The notes under the pieces: model-generated
The model's database searches: none
Told to the model about the DNA's origin: nothing
Seen by the model: only the letters and a program-made list of their open reading frames with translations
Source of the DNA: Cunninghamella blakesleeana
Lineage: Eukaryota; Mucoromycota; Mucoromycetes; Mucorales; Cunninghamellaceae
Direction: 5' to 3'
DNA length: 64,000 nucleotides
Assembly: GCA_017871115.1 (NCBI GenBank)
Contig: JAFCIZ010000001.1
Coordinates: 4,693,501-4,757,500, forward strand
Shown here: in pieces, positions 62,087 through 64,000 of the stretch
Position numbering within the stretch: position 1 is the first letter of the stretch
How the letters are laid out: every line of letters starts with the position of its first letter
Position numbers and translations under genes: made by a program

Positions 62087-63264
62087 AACTACTTGGAACA
62101 AGAAGAAGAAAAGAAAAAAAAAAAAATTAAAGATAAATGAAAGTGAAGGAAAACTAAAGTTTAAAAATTTTTTTAGAGTTTTAAAAATAAATAAATAAAG
62201 GAAAGAAAAGAGGAAAAAAAAAAAATTTAGTTAACCAAGAAATTAAAAAAAATGATATATATATTATAAATTTCCCACGGGCGGTTGGCCAATCACCCTT
62301 CAAAAATTTTTCGTTGGAAAGCAAATTCCGTAAGGTTCTATTTATTTTATGTCCAATAAGAGATTAGGTTTGGTACAATCTTATTAAATGGTTCGCCATA
62401 AAAATTTTTTTTTCGAACCTCGTGCGTATATTTGATCTCCTATTATGTTAACTGAATACAAATTGAGTTGTTTTTATAAATATAACATAATCAAATAATT
62501 TAAAATACTTTTTATTTATATATAAACAGTAAAAAGATCACAACTTAAAAAAAAAGATTATCTTTGGTACATATACTTTAAATAAATAGATGAATATTAG
62601 TTAACTATTTATTTATATTACGAGATATTTCAAAATTGATAATAAGGTATTAAATGAGCAGATTTTTAAAAATGAATCGTCATATTTATACTATTTTTAG
62701 TCAACTATATAATAATAACGAAAAAAAAAAGACCACCTTATTATTTTTTTGTTAATGACCCTTTTTTCTTACTCTTTCTTGTGATTATGTTTCAAAATTA
62801 AAAAGGGACCAAATTGAAAATTTTATTTACAGTTAAATCCTTATATTTATTAACATAAAGTAGGTTTCAGTATAATATATAACTGAATGAATGAATTTCT
62901 ATAAATGTTGTTAAAAACCTAATCCCGTGCGGCCACATATATAAAAAATTACCATAAGAGGCGTACACAACTACATACTTTTTTTAGTTGGCTAGGTATT
63001 TCGGTGGTTTATTTAAAATAGAATACAATTTTTATTTATATATAAAAAAATTGATTATTTATCTTAATATATTGTAATATGGATAAAATCATAAGATTAA
63101 AAGAGAAGGGGGAAAGAGATTGAAAAAAAAATTACTTTTTTTTTTTAAAAAAAAAAAAATATTAATAATAATGATAATAATAATTATAAAATAATGCTTA
63201 AAATAAAAAAATAGATATATAAAAGTTATATAGATATATACATATATACATATACATACATATA
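62087..63264. promoter_or_regulatory. Promoter region of the bHLH gene
   Basis: 1.2 kb. Notable: a GC-rich block with a CCAAT box inside the palindrome TTGGCCAA (62285-62292), a second ccaat at about 62353, GGTTCG/CGAACC inverted repeat arms (62390-62395 and 62414-62419), and CCCGTGCGGCC at 62924-62934. No coding sequence recognised. Confidence 0.5.
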
Positions 63265-64000
63265 TTAATGAGTAGTGATTTCATCATTTGGCAATTCTAA
63301 TACAGTACCGAAAATCCAATCCCATAATTTTGAAGTAATTCCAAAACCACTCTCAAAGTTCTTGTAGTGATGAGCAAGATGATATCTTTTCATTTCTCTA
63401 AAATGAATTTTCATAACTTGGGCGTGGTGGAGATAGTAGTGTGTCATATCATAACAGATATATCCAAAAAAGGCACCTGCCATAAATGCATGAGCAAAGG
63501 TAGGAATAAGTAAAAAACTTGCTAATTTGTAAATTGGAAAACTAATCACTATAGTTAAAGCAGGAGGCATCACTAAACGTAAACTAAAACAGCAAAAATA
63601 ATAACAATAATAAACAGTAATATGAATATTAACGAAAATCAGAATAAATATGAATAATAATATTAATACTTACTTATCCATTGGCATATGGTGATGAATA
63701 CCATGAAGTGTAAAGTGAAGTAATAAGGCAATAGGGTGATCCGGTAATAAATCATCTAAATGGAATAAAAATCGATGTAATATATATTCTAGCAAAGTCC
63801 AAAACAATGTACCAATCAAGAAACCTTGGGCCGTGTTCCAAGTAGAACTAAAAGGAGAATGAAGAGATTGATATAGTTGATAAAAAATAAAAGGTAACCA
63901 TATCATTGGAACAGTATACCATGTAGTACGAGATAAAATATCCATAATGGGATCACTAAAGTAAGGAACATAGTGGGGTGTGTATCGAGGTTTATGAACC
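63265..64000 (-). CDS. SCS7: Fatty-acid 2-hydroxylase (SCS7-type), 3' part only
   Basis: Diiron hydroxylase of the ER that 2-hydroxylates the very-long-chain acyl group of sphingolipids. The window edge cuts off the N-terminal part, where the cytochrome b5 domain would lie. What is seen begins VHKPRYTPHYVPYFSDPI, then TM segments (WLPFIFYQLYQ), and the His clusters EYILHRFLFH, HFTLHGIHHHMPMDK, DMTHYYLHH and KRYHLAHHYKNFESGFGIT, ending SKLWDWIFGTVLE. All expected metal-binding His motifs of the C-terminal domain are present. Two exons visible, split after HMPMDK. Confidence 0.94.

Noticed and set aside
62087..62101. Longer N-terminus of the bHLH protein
   Set aside because: The codon at 62101 is TTG, not ATG; the first ATG is at 62084-62086.
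62384..62412. ATGG-TTCG-CCAT hairpin followed by a T run, tRNA- or terminator-like
   Set aside because: Four pairs only, no acceptor or anticodon arms, and no canonical B-box; chance in AT-rich DNA is likely.
1..64000. CRISPR arrays, operons, prophage or insertion sequences
   Set aside because: The window is spliced eukaryotic nuclear DNA; no spaced direct repeats, bacterial gene strings or intact transposase were seen.

Overview
The window is AT-rich nuclear DNA from an early-diverging fungus, most likely Mucoromycota (Mucorales-like); the species is inferred, not shown. Reasons: many short AT-rich GT-AG introns, fungal families (Mnr2/Alr-type CorA, Prm10-type ThrE, YHR131C-type PH protein, IRC24-type reductase, Sok1/TCP11), and genes shared with animals but missing from yeasts (NR2C2AP-like, HID1, a peflin/ALG-2-type penta-EF protein, a MiT-like bHLH factor). 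I see no tRNA, rRNA, CRISPR array or intact transposon. Genes are closely packed (23 recognised or plausible genes in 64 kb), and the spaces between them are filled with poly(dA:dT), (TA)n and (AAT)n.

Layout. 0.5-3.0 kb (-): CorA-type Mg2+ transporter. 4.1-9.1 kb (-): RIC1, half of the Golgi Ric1-Rgp1 Rab6 exchange factor. 10.2-11.9 kb (+): NR2C2AP-like protein and a hemerythrin protein. 12.1-15.7 kb (-): an unrecognised polytopic membrane protein and the ubiquinone side-chain synthase COQ1. 16.8-21.7 kb (+): ThrE/Prm10 transporter and a PH-domain protein. 21.9-23.0 kb (-): short-chain reductase. 25.0-28.7 kb (+): anthranilate synthase component I (TRP2) and a WrbA/Pst2 flavodoxin-like quinone reductase. 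29.5-39.6 kb (+): SH3-WW-RasGEF, alpha-arrestin, NUBPL/Ind1. 39.6-41.1 kb (-): HSL-type alpha/beta hydrolase. 41.8-46.7 kb (+): G-protein alpha subunit, TFIIIC subunit, penta-EF-hand protein. 48.1-57.9 kb: HID1, a possible small membrane protein (+), a membrane-anchored class 3 lipase and a TCP11/Sok1 protein. 60.9-64.0 kb (-): bHLH factor and the 3' part of an SCS7-type fatty-acid 2-hydroxylase cut by the window edge.

There is no operon-like logic. Several genes do fall into shared cell processes: Golgi/endosomal trafficking (RIC1, HID1, arrestin, PEF protein), Ras/G-protein signalling (RasGEF, G-alpha, TCP11/Sok1) and mitochondrial biogenesis (COQ1, NUBPL). I found no clearly new multi-gene system. 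The most useful non-routine observations are tiny exons (7, 10 and 14 nt) that carry conserved active-site residues, a stop-free 105-nt intron, a two-hairpin ncRNA candidate near 45.0 kb, a Gcn4/Cpc1-type site in front of TRP2, and a strand-specific pyrimidine tract in front of many start codons.
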